Shown one piece after another: positions 31,285-39,077 of a stretch of DNA of 64,000 nucleotides. The notes under the pieces are model-generated. The model saw only the letters and a program-made list of their open reading frames with translations, had not been told where the DNA came from and did not search any database. The stretch covers positions 1 to 64,000 of the forward strand of contig CAIRTK010000001.1 in the NCBI GenBank assembly GCA_903881475.1, read 5' to 3'. The translations under genes and the position numbers were made by a program. Every line of letters begins with the position of its first letter. Positions within the stretch are counted from its first letter, which is position 1. Source of the stretch: an uncultured Opitutia bacterium. GTDB taxonomy: Bacteria; Verrucomicrobiota; Verrucomicrobiia; Opitutales; Opitutaceae.

Positions 31285-31668
31285 GTGCTTCCCTTTTCCA
31301 TCGAACTCAAGCCGGGCCTGCCCGTGGCGGAGCAGATCCTGTTCGCGGTGAAAAAAGCCGTGGTGACGGGGCAGCTGCGGCCGGGCGACAAGTTTCCCTC
31401 GGTGCGAGTGCTCAGCCAGGAGCTGAAGGTGAACCCGAACACGGCGCACAAGGTCGTCGCCGCGCTGGTGAGCGAGGGCGTGCTGGTGACCACGCCGGCG
31501 GTCGGGAGCGTGGTGGCGGAGCGCGAGCTTGGCGGGCGCAAGGAGCGCGCGGAGCTGCTGGGCGCGGAGGTGGAGTGGCTGGTGGTCGAGGCGCGAAAGC
31601 TCGGGCTGGGCCTGGATGACGTGCAGGCGGCACTGGCGGCGCATTGGAAAAAGCTCGGCGGCAAATGA
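31285..31668 (+). CDS. GntR-family (YtrA-type) transcriptional regulator
   Basis: 127 aa. The winged helix-turn-helix is PVAEQILFAVKKAVVTGQLRPGDKFPSVRVLSQELKVNPNTAHKVVAALVSEGVLVTTPAVGSVV, followed by only a short helical tail, the YtrA layout. It starts at GTG 31285. Its stop overlaps an ATG in the ATPase frame (31665). By analogy it should repress its own ABC-transporter operon until an effector appears. Confidence 0.93.
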   Translation: MLPFSIELKPGLPVAEQILFAVKKAVVTGQLRPGDKFPSVRVLSQELKVNPNTAHKVVAALVSEGVLVTTPAVGSVVAERELGGRKERAELLGAEVEWLVVEARKLGLGLDDVQAALAAHWKKLGGK

Positions 31669-31685
31669 GCGGACGAAATTTCCCC

Positions 31686-32594
31686 ATGAACATCATTGAA
31701 ACCCACAATCTCACCCGGCGGTTCGGGCGGACGGAGGCGGTCCACGGACTCGATTTCAAACTGCCGGCCGGCAGCCTGTGCGCCTTGCTCGGACCCAACG
31801 GCGCGGGCAAGACCACGACGCTCAAGCTGCTGATGAACCTGCTGGCGCCGACGGCGGGCGAGGCGCGGGTGCTGGGCACGGACTCGCGGAAGCTCGGCGA
31901 GCGTGAGTTTGCCCAGATCGGGTATGTATCGGAGAACCAGCAGTTGCCGCTGTGGATGAACGTGCGGCAGTTTTTGGACTATTGCCGGCCGTTTTACCCG
32001 ACGTGGGACCGCGGCTTGGAGGCTACCCTGCTGGCACAATTTGCGCTCCCGGAGAACCGGAAGCTGCAGCACCTCTCGCGTGGCATGCTGATGAAGGCGG
32101 CGCTGCTGTCGGCGCTGGCGTACCGGCCGAAGCTGCTGGTGCTCGACGAGCCTTTCAGCGGCCTTGATCCGCTGGTGCGGGAAGAATTTGTCCGCGGATT
32201 GCTCGAGGTTTCGGCGACGGGCGAGTGGACGGTGCTGGTGTCGTCGCACGACATCGAGGAAGTCGAGCGCCTGTGCGACCGCGTGGCGCTGCTGGACCAG
32301 GGGCGGCTGCGGCTGGATGAATCCGCCGACGGGCTGCTCGGACGGTTCCGACGGGTGGAAGTCACGGGCGCTGCAGCGGAAACGGGGCCCGCGCCGGGTT
32401 GGCTGGAGTGGGAGCGGGCAGGGGTCTTAACGCGGTTCACTGACCCTGCCTATGCCGGCGAAGCCACTGAGCGCGCCTGGCGGGAGCGCTTTCCGGGCGG
32501 GACGGTGGTGGCGCGGCCGATGGCGTTGCGGGAAATTTTCCTGACGCTGGCCCGCTCGGGTTGCAGCGAAACCCTCAAGGGAGCCGCCGCATGA
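31686..32594 (+). CDS. ABC transporter ATP-binding protein
   Basis: 302 aa. Walker A is GPNGAGKTTTLKLL, the signature LSRGMLMKAALLSAL, Walker B LLVLDEPFSGLDPL, and the switch histidine is in VLVSSHDIEEVERL. It pairs with the permease that follows, whose start overlaps its stop (ATGA at 32591). The start may instead be ATG 31665, which overlaps the regulator stop. ATG 31686 follows TTCCCC and begins MNIIETHNLTRRFGRTEAV, as usual for the family. Confidence 0.95.
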   Translation: MNIIETHNLTRRFGRTEAVHGLDFKLPAGSLCALLGPNGAGKTTTLKLLMNLLAPTAGEARVLGTDSRKLGEREFAQIGYVSENQQLPLWMNVRQFLDYCRPFYPTWDRGLEATLLAQFALPENRKLQHLSRGMLMKAALLSALAYRPKLLVLDEPFSGLDPLVREEFVRGLLEVSATGEWTVLVSSHDIEEVERLCDRVALLDQGRLRLDESADGLLGRFRRVEVTGAAAETGPAPGWLEWERAGVLTRFTDPAYAGEATERAWRERFPGGTVVARPMALREIFLTLARSGCSETLKGAAA

Positions 32595-34321
32595 AACTCA
32601 TCTGGCATATCGTCAAAAAGGACCTGGTGCGGATGCGGCTGCCGCTCGCGCTGTGGGTGCTGCTGATGGTGGCGAAGATCGGGCTGGGCGTGGCGCTGCG
32701 CGCCGGCGACGGGGTGGATTTCACCTGGTTCGGCCGGATCGAACTCTACGTGAACCTCTGCACGTGGCTGGACGCTCTGATGATTTATATCCTGGTGGCC
32801 GTGCTGATCCACGGCGACGCGCTCGTCGGCACGCAGGCCGGCTGGAAGACCCGGCCGATTTCCGGCGCACGCCTCCTCGGTGCGAAAGTGCTGGGGACGC
32901 TGCTGATTTTTGGGGTGCTCCCCGTGCTGATCAGCCTGCCCTGGTGGCTGATGTGCGGCTTTGGGGTGCACGAGATCGGCGATGCCATACTCGAGAGCAT
33001 CGTCTGGCAGGCGCTGTTCGTGCTGTCATCGCTGGCGCTGGCGGTGCTGTCAGAGAATTTTTCACGGTATTTCACGCTGACGCTGGCGGTGATCTTCGTG
33101 GTGGCGGTGGGGTGCCTGCTCCAGGTGGCCTATCTGCCGGACCTGGGACATCCGTCGCCGACGGTGCAGGAATCACGGGTGCTGGTCGTGCTGGCGCTGG
33201 TTCTGGCGGGACTCGTCGGCGTGGTGGTCCATCAGTTTCTCACCTTGCGGACATGGCGCTCGGGCGGTTTGGGCCTTGCGGCCATCGGGCTGGCGATGGT
33301 GGCGGCGAGTGTGTGGCCGTGGGACATCGTCCTACATCGGATGGGGCCGGACCCGGAAGTGGCCCGCGGAGTTTCACTGACCTTGGAGCGCCCCTCGATC
33401 GATCGTGGGCCCAACTACGCAGATACAAAGTCGATTCATATCCTCTTTGAACTCCATGCGCACGGGGTACCCGAGGATCGCGTGTTGAGCGCATCCGTCA
33501 CGAGGTTGTCATGGCGCGGCGCCGATGGCGCATGGCTGAATGCAGTGGGGTGGACTAGAGGTGGTCCTCTGGATCTTCCCTTGCGCCGGGTGCTGCAGAT
33601 TCCTCCGGAACGTGTGGACGAAGAAACGCACCGCTTTGTGGCTTTAAGGCAGGCTGAAGCTCATGCGCGCGACCACCAGATGCCTGCGACTCCTCCCGTT
33701 GCGGTACCAGGGGATGCCTATCTCCGTTCCACGGTGACCTTGAAGGCTGAGCTCGCGGATCAGCTGCCGGACAAACTGCAGGAGGGTGAACTTACGACTG
33801 ACTTGGAGCTGGATCGCCCCCTGCCGTTGCTTGATATGCCGTTGAAAGTAGGCCTGCGGCAAGCGAAGGCAGCACGTAGCGTCCGGATAGCCAAAGTCGA
33901 TTTAAGCCCGGTCAAAGTTTGGGCGACCGACCGGATTCTCTGGGTGGTGGAGACCCACCCCCTGAACGCTGCGAGGTGGTGGTGGCCAATATTTCGTGGT
34001 GACTGGACTTATGGCATCGATGGCGGGGCTGGGTATTGGGAAGTCAACCGCTCCCAGGGGATGGTGCGCTGGCTGGCAAGCATGGGGATGGGCTACTCAG
34101 TGGCAGTGGATGGGGTGCGCATCACGTGGGCCCGGATTGAGGTTCAGGCACCGCGCGTGGTACGAGGCGGCAAATGGGTGGCCGGGCAACCGGACTGGGT
34201 GGACGCGACCACGCTGGCGCTGGTGGGCTTCACGGACGCCGTGCGTTTCAGCCGCACGTTGAAGGTCGAGCGGCTGAGCGAGCCGCCGAAACCAAAGGCG
34301 GAGCCGGCGGAGGCGCCGTGA
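32591..34321 (+). CDS. ABC-2-type permease with large C-terminal extracytoplasmic region
   Basis: 576 aa. About six hydrophobic helices occupy the first 250 residues (LPLALWVLLMVAKIGLGVAL, LLGTLLIFGVLPVLISLPWW, ALFVLSSLALAVLS, LTLAVIFVVAVGCLL and others). The remaining ~320 residues are soluble and not recognised. DNA encoding the soluble part (about 33400-34130) is lower in GC than the rest. With the GntR regulator and ATPase it forms an efflux-type or signal-responsive ABC operon. The substrate is unknown. Confidence 0.85.
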   Translation: MKLIWHIVKKDLVRMRLPLALWVLLMVAKIGLGVALRAGDGVDFTWFGRIELYVNLCTWLDALMIYILVAVLIHGDALVGTQAGWKTRPISGARLLGAKVLGTLLIFGVLPVLISLPWWLMCGFGVHEIGDAILESIVWQALFVLSSLALAVLSENFSRYFTLTLAVIFVVAVGCLLQVAYLPDLGHPSPTVQESRVLVVLALVLAGLVGVVVHQFLTLRTWRSGGLGLAAIGLAMVAASVWPWDIVLHRMGPDPEVARGVSLTLERPSIDRGPNYADTKSIHILFELHAHGVPEDRVLSASVTRLSWRGADGAWLNAVGWTRGGPLDLPLRRVLQIPPERVDEETHRFVALRQAEAHARDHQMPATPPVAVPGDAYLRSTVTLKAELADQLPDKLQEGELTTDLELDRPLPLLDMPLKVGLRQAKAARSVRIAKVDLSPVKVWATDRILWVVETHPLNAARWWWPIFRGDWTYGIDGGAGYWEVNRSQGMVRWLASMGMGYSVAVDGVRITWARIEVQAPRVVRGGKWVAGQPDWVDATTLALVGFTDAVRFSRTLKVERLSEPPKPKAEPAEAP

Positions 34322-34330
34322 TGGAGGCAG

Positions 34331-34352
34331 GGCGGGTTATCCTTAACCCGCC
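34331..34352 (+). terminator. Hairpin between convergent permease and protease genes
   Basis: GGCGGGTTA-TCCT-TAACCCGCC is a perfect 9-bp stem starting 10 bases after the permease stop. No T-run follows on either strand, so it is a possible bidirectional 3'-end structure and not a textbook terminator. Confidence 0.45.
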
Positions 34353-34469
34353 TTGGATAGGAGGGACGGGCCTTGCCGCTGAAAGCACGAAGGGAGTTGT
34401 CCGCTTTGGCCGGCCGAATTCAGCGCGTTACGGATGACACGCCCTAACTCGGAATACCCTACCCGATAT

Positions 34470-37400
34470 TTACTGTACGAGGTAGACCTCGATCAGGGCG
34501 ACGCCGGTGTCGCCGCTGGCGCCCTTGACTTGGGCGGAGTAGACACCGGGCGGGAGGGAGATGAGCAACGCGGAATCGTTGGAGCTGGTGTTTGTCAGCT
34601 GGAAGGCGCCCGTCGAAGTGAAGGCAGCGGTGAGTGCGGCGGTGTTCGCGGAGCCGCCGGTGCCCCAGCCGATGTTGGTGTAGATGGGCGTCGAGTTACC
34701 GGACGCATAGATATCGAGACGGGGATCGGGCAGCAAGCCGGCCACGCCATAGGTGGCCAGGGCGGGACCGATGCCGCGGATGAGCACGGTTTTGTTGGTG
34801 GTGCCGGAAATGACGAAGCCGGCGATCAGAACTCCGTTGCCGGTTCCCACCTGGGCGCGGGCGGAGACATTCGTGAGTTGGCCCGTGGCATAGGTGCCGT
34901 CCGCGTCATAGAGCTCGGCCAGGGCGATGCCGGTGTCACCGCTCGCGCCCGTGATCTGGGCCGAATAGACGCCGGGGGCGAGCGACACGAGCAAGGCGGC
35001 GTCCTTCGACGTGGGATCGGGGAGGGTGAAGGCGCCGGTGGAGGCGAAGGCGGCGTCGAGCGCCGCGGTCGTCGCGGAGCTGACACTGCCCCAGCCCGAA
35101 TTGGAATATTGGGCCGTGGAGTTTCCCTGGGTATAGATCTGCAACAACGGATCCGGGAGCACGCCGGTGACGCCGTAGGTACCCAGGGTCGGGCCGATGC
35201 CACGGATGAGCATGGACTTGGTGCCGCCGCTGATGACGAAGCCGGCGATCAGGGTCTGCGCCCCGCTTCCGGCAGTGGTCCGGACCGAGAGATTCGTCAG
35301 GCGTCCGGAGATCGCGTTGGTCACCGTGATGACCGCGGGCGTCGAAGTCGCGGTCGGGCCGGAGCTGCTGATGACGGTGACCGTGTACGTGCCGGAATTG
35401 GAGGTCTGCGCATTCGCCAGGGTGTAGGTCGACCCGGTGGCGCCGCTAATGGCGGAGCCGTTGTAGTACCATTGGTACGAGAGTGAACCGGGGCCCGTGG
35501 CGCTGACGCTAAGCGTGAGCGTGCCACCGATGGCGACGGTCTGGCTCGACGGCGAGGTGGTGATGGAGACGAAGTTGGAGGTGTACAGACCGGTACGCTG
35601 CACGTCGTGGTGGAAGACAGGCCAAGCTGAGGCTGCGGGCGCCTGGTTGGCGGAGGCATTCAGGTTGAAGGCGTAGAGCTGGCCATCTGCGCTGCCGAAG
35701 GTGAGCAGCTCGTTGGCGATCATGGGCGAGGAGCGGATGAGGGCGCCGGTGCAATAGACCCGCACCAGGGCGCCGCTGGAATTCACCGCGTAAACCTTGC
35801 CGTCATAATCGCCGATATAGACGGTGCCATCGGTGCCAACCGCCGGCGAGGAGGCGCGAACCTGGTCACCCATGGTGTAGGTCCACTTGACCGTGGCGCC
35901 GCTGCCGGTGTCGGTCAGGGCGTAGAGTTTGTTGTCATAGGCGCCGAAATAAAGGGTGCCGTCAGTCCCGAGGGAGGGCGAGGACGTGATGCTGTTTCCG
36001 CCCGTGCCCGTCCATTTCCATTTCTGCGAGCCTGACGAATTCAAAGCGTAGAGACTGCCCGAGAGCGTGGCGAAATAGATGGTGCCGTCGGTCGCGATGG
36101 TGGGGGAGGTATAGATGTCATTGTCGGCGGTGAATTTCCATTTCTGGAGCCCGGTGCTGGGATTCACCGCATAGAAGGAGCCGCCGGTGGCGCCCACATA
36201 CACGGTCCCGTCGGCCGCGATCGCGGGCGAGGAGTAGGTGCTGCCGCTGATCGCGAAGCTCCATTTCAAGGTGGCACTGGTGCCGTTGTCCTTGAGCGCA
36301 TAGAGCGTGGTATCGTCGCGGAAATAGACGGTGCCGTCCGCGGCGATCGCCGGCGTGATGAGCAACGGAGTCGTGCCCGGGTAGGTCCACTTGAGCGCCC
36401 CGGTCGTGCCATTCAGGGCGTAGAGCTTGTCGTCGCCCGAGGCGGCGTAGACGGTGCCGTCGCTGCCCACGGCGGGCGACGCGATTTCGAACGGCTGGCC
36501 GGTCGGATAGCTCCACTTCTTGGTGCCGTCGGGGTTGAGGGCGTAAATGCTGGTTTCGGGGTAACTGCCGCTAGTCAAGGGCTGGTCGGTGATGGTGGTG
36601 CCGGCGCCGAAGTAGATGGTGCCGGTGCTGCCGATGGCCGGCGAGGAGACCACGCCCCCGAGGACCGGGTACTGCCAGGCGGAGTCCGCGAGCGACAGCG
36701 TGAAGTCGCCGCCCGTGGGATTTACATTGGTGGTGTCGATCTGGAAATAGTAGGTGGTGCCGGCGGTCGCGGTGAACGACACATAGCTGTTGGTGTTGTC
36801 GGCCCCGGTGCCGGCGTTGGACGCGGCATCGTCATTCCACGCGATCTTGGTCAGGCTGGAAACGGAGGAACCGGTGTAAACGCCGGCGAGCATGTCGATC
36901 AGCGAGCTGTAGGCCGAGAGGCCGTAGTGGCCGCTGGTGGGCGCAACCCAGCGGTACCAGACGGTATGACCGGCGGCGTAATTGGTGGGTGCGGTGGGGT
37001 CGGGTTCGCCGGTCTCGCGCGAGGCGCTCAGGGTGGTCCCGGTGAGCACGAAGCTCGAACCGGTAACCAGCTGGGCATTGGCGAAATTGTCGTTGGCCGG
37101 GATGGAACCGATGGCGAGCATGGTCAACCCGGTGGCGCCGCTGGCACCCTTGCTGGCGACGGCGATCTGATAGGTCGTCCCTTGCGTCACGTTGATCGTG
37201 AGCCGGCTGGTGCCTGAAGTGGTGGAGTCGTTGTAGGCGACGGGCGACAGACTGCCGAGGGAGCTGCCGGTATAAACGGCGACGACGGCACTATAGGCGC
37301 TGCCGCTGGTATCGAAGAAGACCGACATGGTGGCGGGAGCGGTCCACGACCACCAGAGCGAAGAAGAGGTGGCGACGTTGGCATGCTGGGGTTCCCCGGT

Positions 37401-38816
37401 CTCCTCGGTCGCGCCGGTATTGTTGGAGCGGATGGTGACATTGGCCCCAGTGACGATAGCGCGGCTGGCGAAGTTGTCGTTGAACGGGGTGTTTGACGTG
37501 GAGGTGATGGCGTTGGCGAGGTTGAGCCGGCCGCCGCTCTGGACCTTGCCGCTGAGTCCGGCGATCGGCGTCACCGAGCGCAGCAGGCGGTTGATGGTCT
37601 GGCGGTAGGTGTCGGTGGGAAACTTCGCTAGCAGCAAAGCGACCGCGCCCGTGACATGCGGCGCGGCCATGGAGGTGCCGCTCTCCGTGGCGAACGAGAT
37701 GTCGCTGCCCGCCCCGGTTGAATCCTCATACCAGGTCGAATAAATCGACACGCCCGGGGCCGCGAGATCGACGGAGCCCGGTCCGTAGTCGGAGAAGCTC
37801 GCCAGGGCGTCGGTATTGTCGGTCGCCGCGACTGAGACGATGTTGTCGAGCGGGTAGTCCGCGGGATAGAAGGGGGCCGTGTCGTTGTTCAGGGAGGCAT
37901 TGCCGGCGGCAGCGACGAAGATGATGCCCTTGGTGCCAGCGGTCTGGATCGCACTGAACTCGGAATTGGAGTAGGTGTTGCTGCCAAAGCTGGCATTGAT
38001 GACCTTGGCCCCGTTCGACATGGCGAAGTCAATGCACTCGATCTCATCCGACTCGGAGCCGTAGCCGTTGGCCGCGATGAATTTGAGCTCCATGAGCTGG
38101 GCTTTCCAGGCGACACCCGTGATCCCGTAGCTGTTGTTGCCGACGGCGCCGATAATGCCCGACACGTGCGTGCCGTGCCCGGCCTGATCGGTGGGTGTGT
38201 AGTAGCCGGAACTGGTGGAGGAGACGGTGGAATCAATCCCGTGGGTGCCGGACACGCCGAAAGTCGTGCTGGGGTTGCTCCACAGGTTGCCGGCCAGATC
38301 GTCGTGCGTCAGCCGGGCGCCGGAATCGACGACGCCCACGACGATGCTGGAAGCGTCCGTGATCGTATCCCAGGCCGCCACCGCGCCGATGTCGGCGCCG
38401 GCCACACCGCTGCCCGGGCCGTTCGAGCCCGTGTTGCTGAGCGACCATTGCTTGGTGGCGAACAGGAGATCGTTGGGCGTCTTAAGCGCATGGATCAGAT
38501 GGTCGGGCTCGACGTACTCGTAGCGGCCGGTGGCCTGCAGGCGCTTGACCGCTTGGGTGACGGTCTCGGTGGAGGTCAGCTCAAGGACCCGCAGGTCGCC
38601 GAAGCGCGCGAACTTGCGGCGCATATGCAGGCCCTCGCCGGCCTCGGCCGCGTCCACGCTGGCCCGCACCGAGGCGCGAGGCATGGCGAGGACGACGGAA
38701 TCGCGGTAGCCTTGGGCGATTTCCTTGGCGGTGATCGCCGAACCCTGGGGGGCGGCGCTGGCGAACGACCCGATGAGCAGCAACAGACCGGCAAGCCGGA
38801 GGAAGATGGATTTCAA
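34470..38816 (-). CDS. Secreted subtilisin-like (S8) protease with beta-propeller and repeated C-terminal modules
   Basis: 1448 aa. The signal peptide is FLRLAGLLLLIGSFASAAPQ. An inhibitor-like prodomain precedes the S8 catalytic domain with D164 (VVDSGARLT), H214 (GHGTHVSG), N306 (AAAGN) and S382 (GTSMAAPHV). Two PPC-like domains follow (each starting NDNFA), then a PQQ-type beta-propeller of repeated GS(D/T)GTVY(F/V)...LYAL units (about residues 730-1085), one Ig-like domain (SYQWYYNGSAISGATGSTYTL), and two tandem ~125-aa modules (LTNLSVRTTAGSGAQTLIAGFVISG ...; LTNVSARAQVGTGNGVLIAGFVISG ...) that may anchor or export the protein. The start is TTG 38816; no ATG sits before the signal peptide. 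Confidence 0.93.
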   Translation of the reverse strand: MKSIFLRLAGLLLLIGSFASAAPQGSAITAKEIAQGYRDSVVLAMPRASVRASVDAAEAGEGLHMRRKFARFGDLRVLELTSTETVTQAVKRLQATGRYEYVEPDHLIHALKTPNDLLFATKQWSLSNTGSNGPGSGVAGADIGAVAAWDTITDASSIVVGVVDSGARLTHDDLAGNLWSNPSTTFGVSGTHGIDSTVSSTSSGYYTPTDQAGHGTHVSGIIGAVGNNSYGITGVAWKAQLMELKFIAANGYGSESDEIECIDFAMSNGAKVINASFGSNTYSNSEFSAIQTAGTKGIIFVAAAGNASLNNDTAPFYPADYPLDNIVSVAATDNTDALASFSDYGPGSVDLAAPGVSIYSTWYEDSTGAGSDISFATESGTSMAAPHVTGAVALLLAKFPTDTYRQTINRLLRSVTPIAGLSGKVQSGGRLNLANAITSTSNTPFNDNFASRAIVTGANVTIRSNNTGATEETGEPQHANVATSSSLWWSWTAPATMSVFFDTSGSAYSAVVAVYTGSSLGSLSPVAYNDSTTSGTSRLTINVTQGTTYQIAVASKGASGATGLTMLAIGSIPANDNFANAQLVTGSSFVLTGTTLSASRETGEPDPTAPTNYAAGHTVWYRWVAPTSGHYGLSAYSSLIDMLAGVYTGSSVSSLTKIAWNDDAASNAGTGADNTNSYVSFTATAGTTYYFQIDTTNVNPTGGDFTLSLADSAWQYPVLGGVVSSPAIGSTGTIYFGAGTTITDQPLTSGSYPETSIYALNPDGTKKWSYPTGQPFEIASPAVGSDGTVYAASGDDKLYALNGTTGALKWTYPGTTPLLITPAIAADGTVYFRDDTTLYALKDNGTSATLKWSFAISGSTYSSPAIAADGTVYVGATGGSFYAVNPSTGLQKWKFTADNDIYTSPTIATDGTIYFATLSGSLYALNSSGSQKWKWTGTGGNSITSSPSLGTDGTLYFGAYDNKLYALTDTGSGATVKWTYTMGDQVRASSPAVGTDGTVYIGDYDGKVYAVNSSGALVRVYCTGALIRSSPMIANELLTFGSADGQLYAFNLNASANQAPAASAWPVFHHDVQRTGLYTSNFVSITTSPSSQTVAIGGTLTLSVSATGPGSLSYQWYYNGSAISGATGSTYTLANAQTSNSGTYTVTVISSSGPTATSTPAVITVTNAISGRLTNLSVRTTAGSGAQTLIAGFVISGGTKSMLIRGIGPTLGTYGVTGVLPDPLLQIYTQGNSTAQYSNSGWGSVSSATTAALDAAFASTGAFTLPDPTSKDAALLVSLAPGVYSAQITGASGDTGIALAELYDADGTYATGQLTNVSARAQVGTGNGVLIAGFVISGTTNKTVLIRGIGPALATYGVAGLLPDPRLDIYASGNSTPIYTNIGWGTGGSANTAALTAAFTSTGAFQLTNTSSNDSALLISLPPGVYSAQVKGASGDTGVALIEVYLVQ

Positions 38817-39077
38817 GAGGGTAAAGGAGGGATCGCCCTGATCTGACCAACCACGGCGGGGAAAGTGCGCTAAATTCTGGGAGAAACGATCCGCTCAGGC
38901 CGCAGCGGAGGCAAGCTCCGGATGGGTTGCCGCCATCACAGGAAGGGAAGGAACTGGGCAGGGGAAAAGCGAACCGTCGGATGGACCATGGCGCAGTGCG
39001 GGCATGAGCCTGTCATGACGGCGAAACCCGGTGCTGCCGTTACGATGCGTGGAATAATTTCCGCCCGGCTGGCCCGC

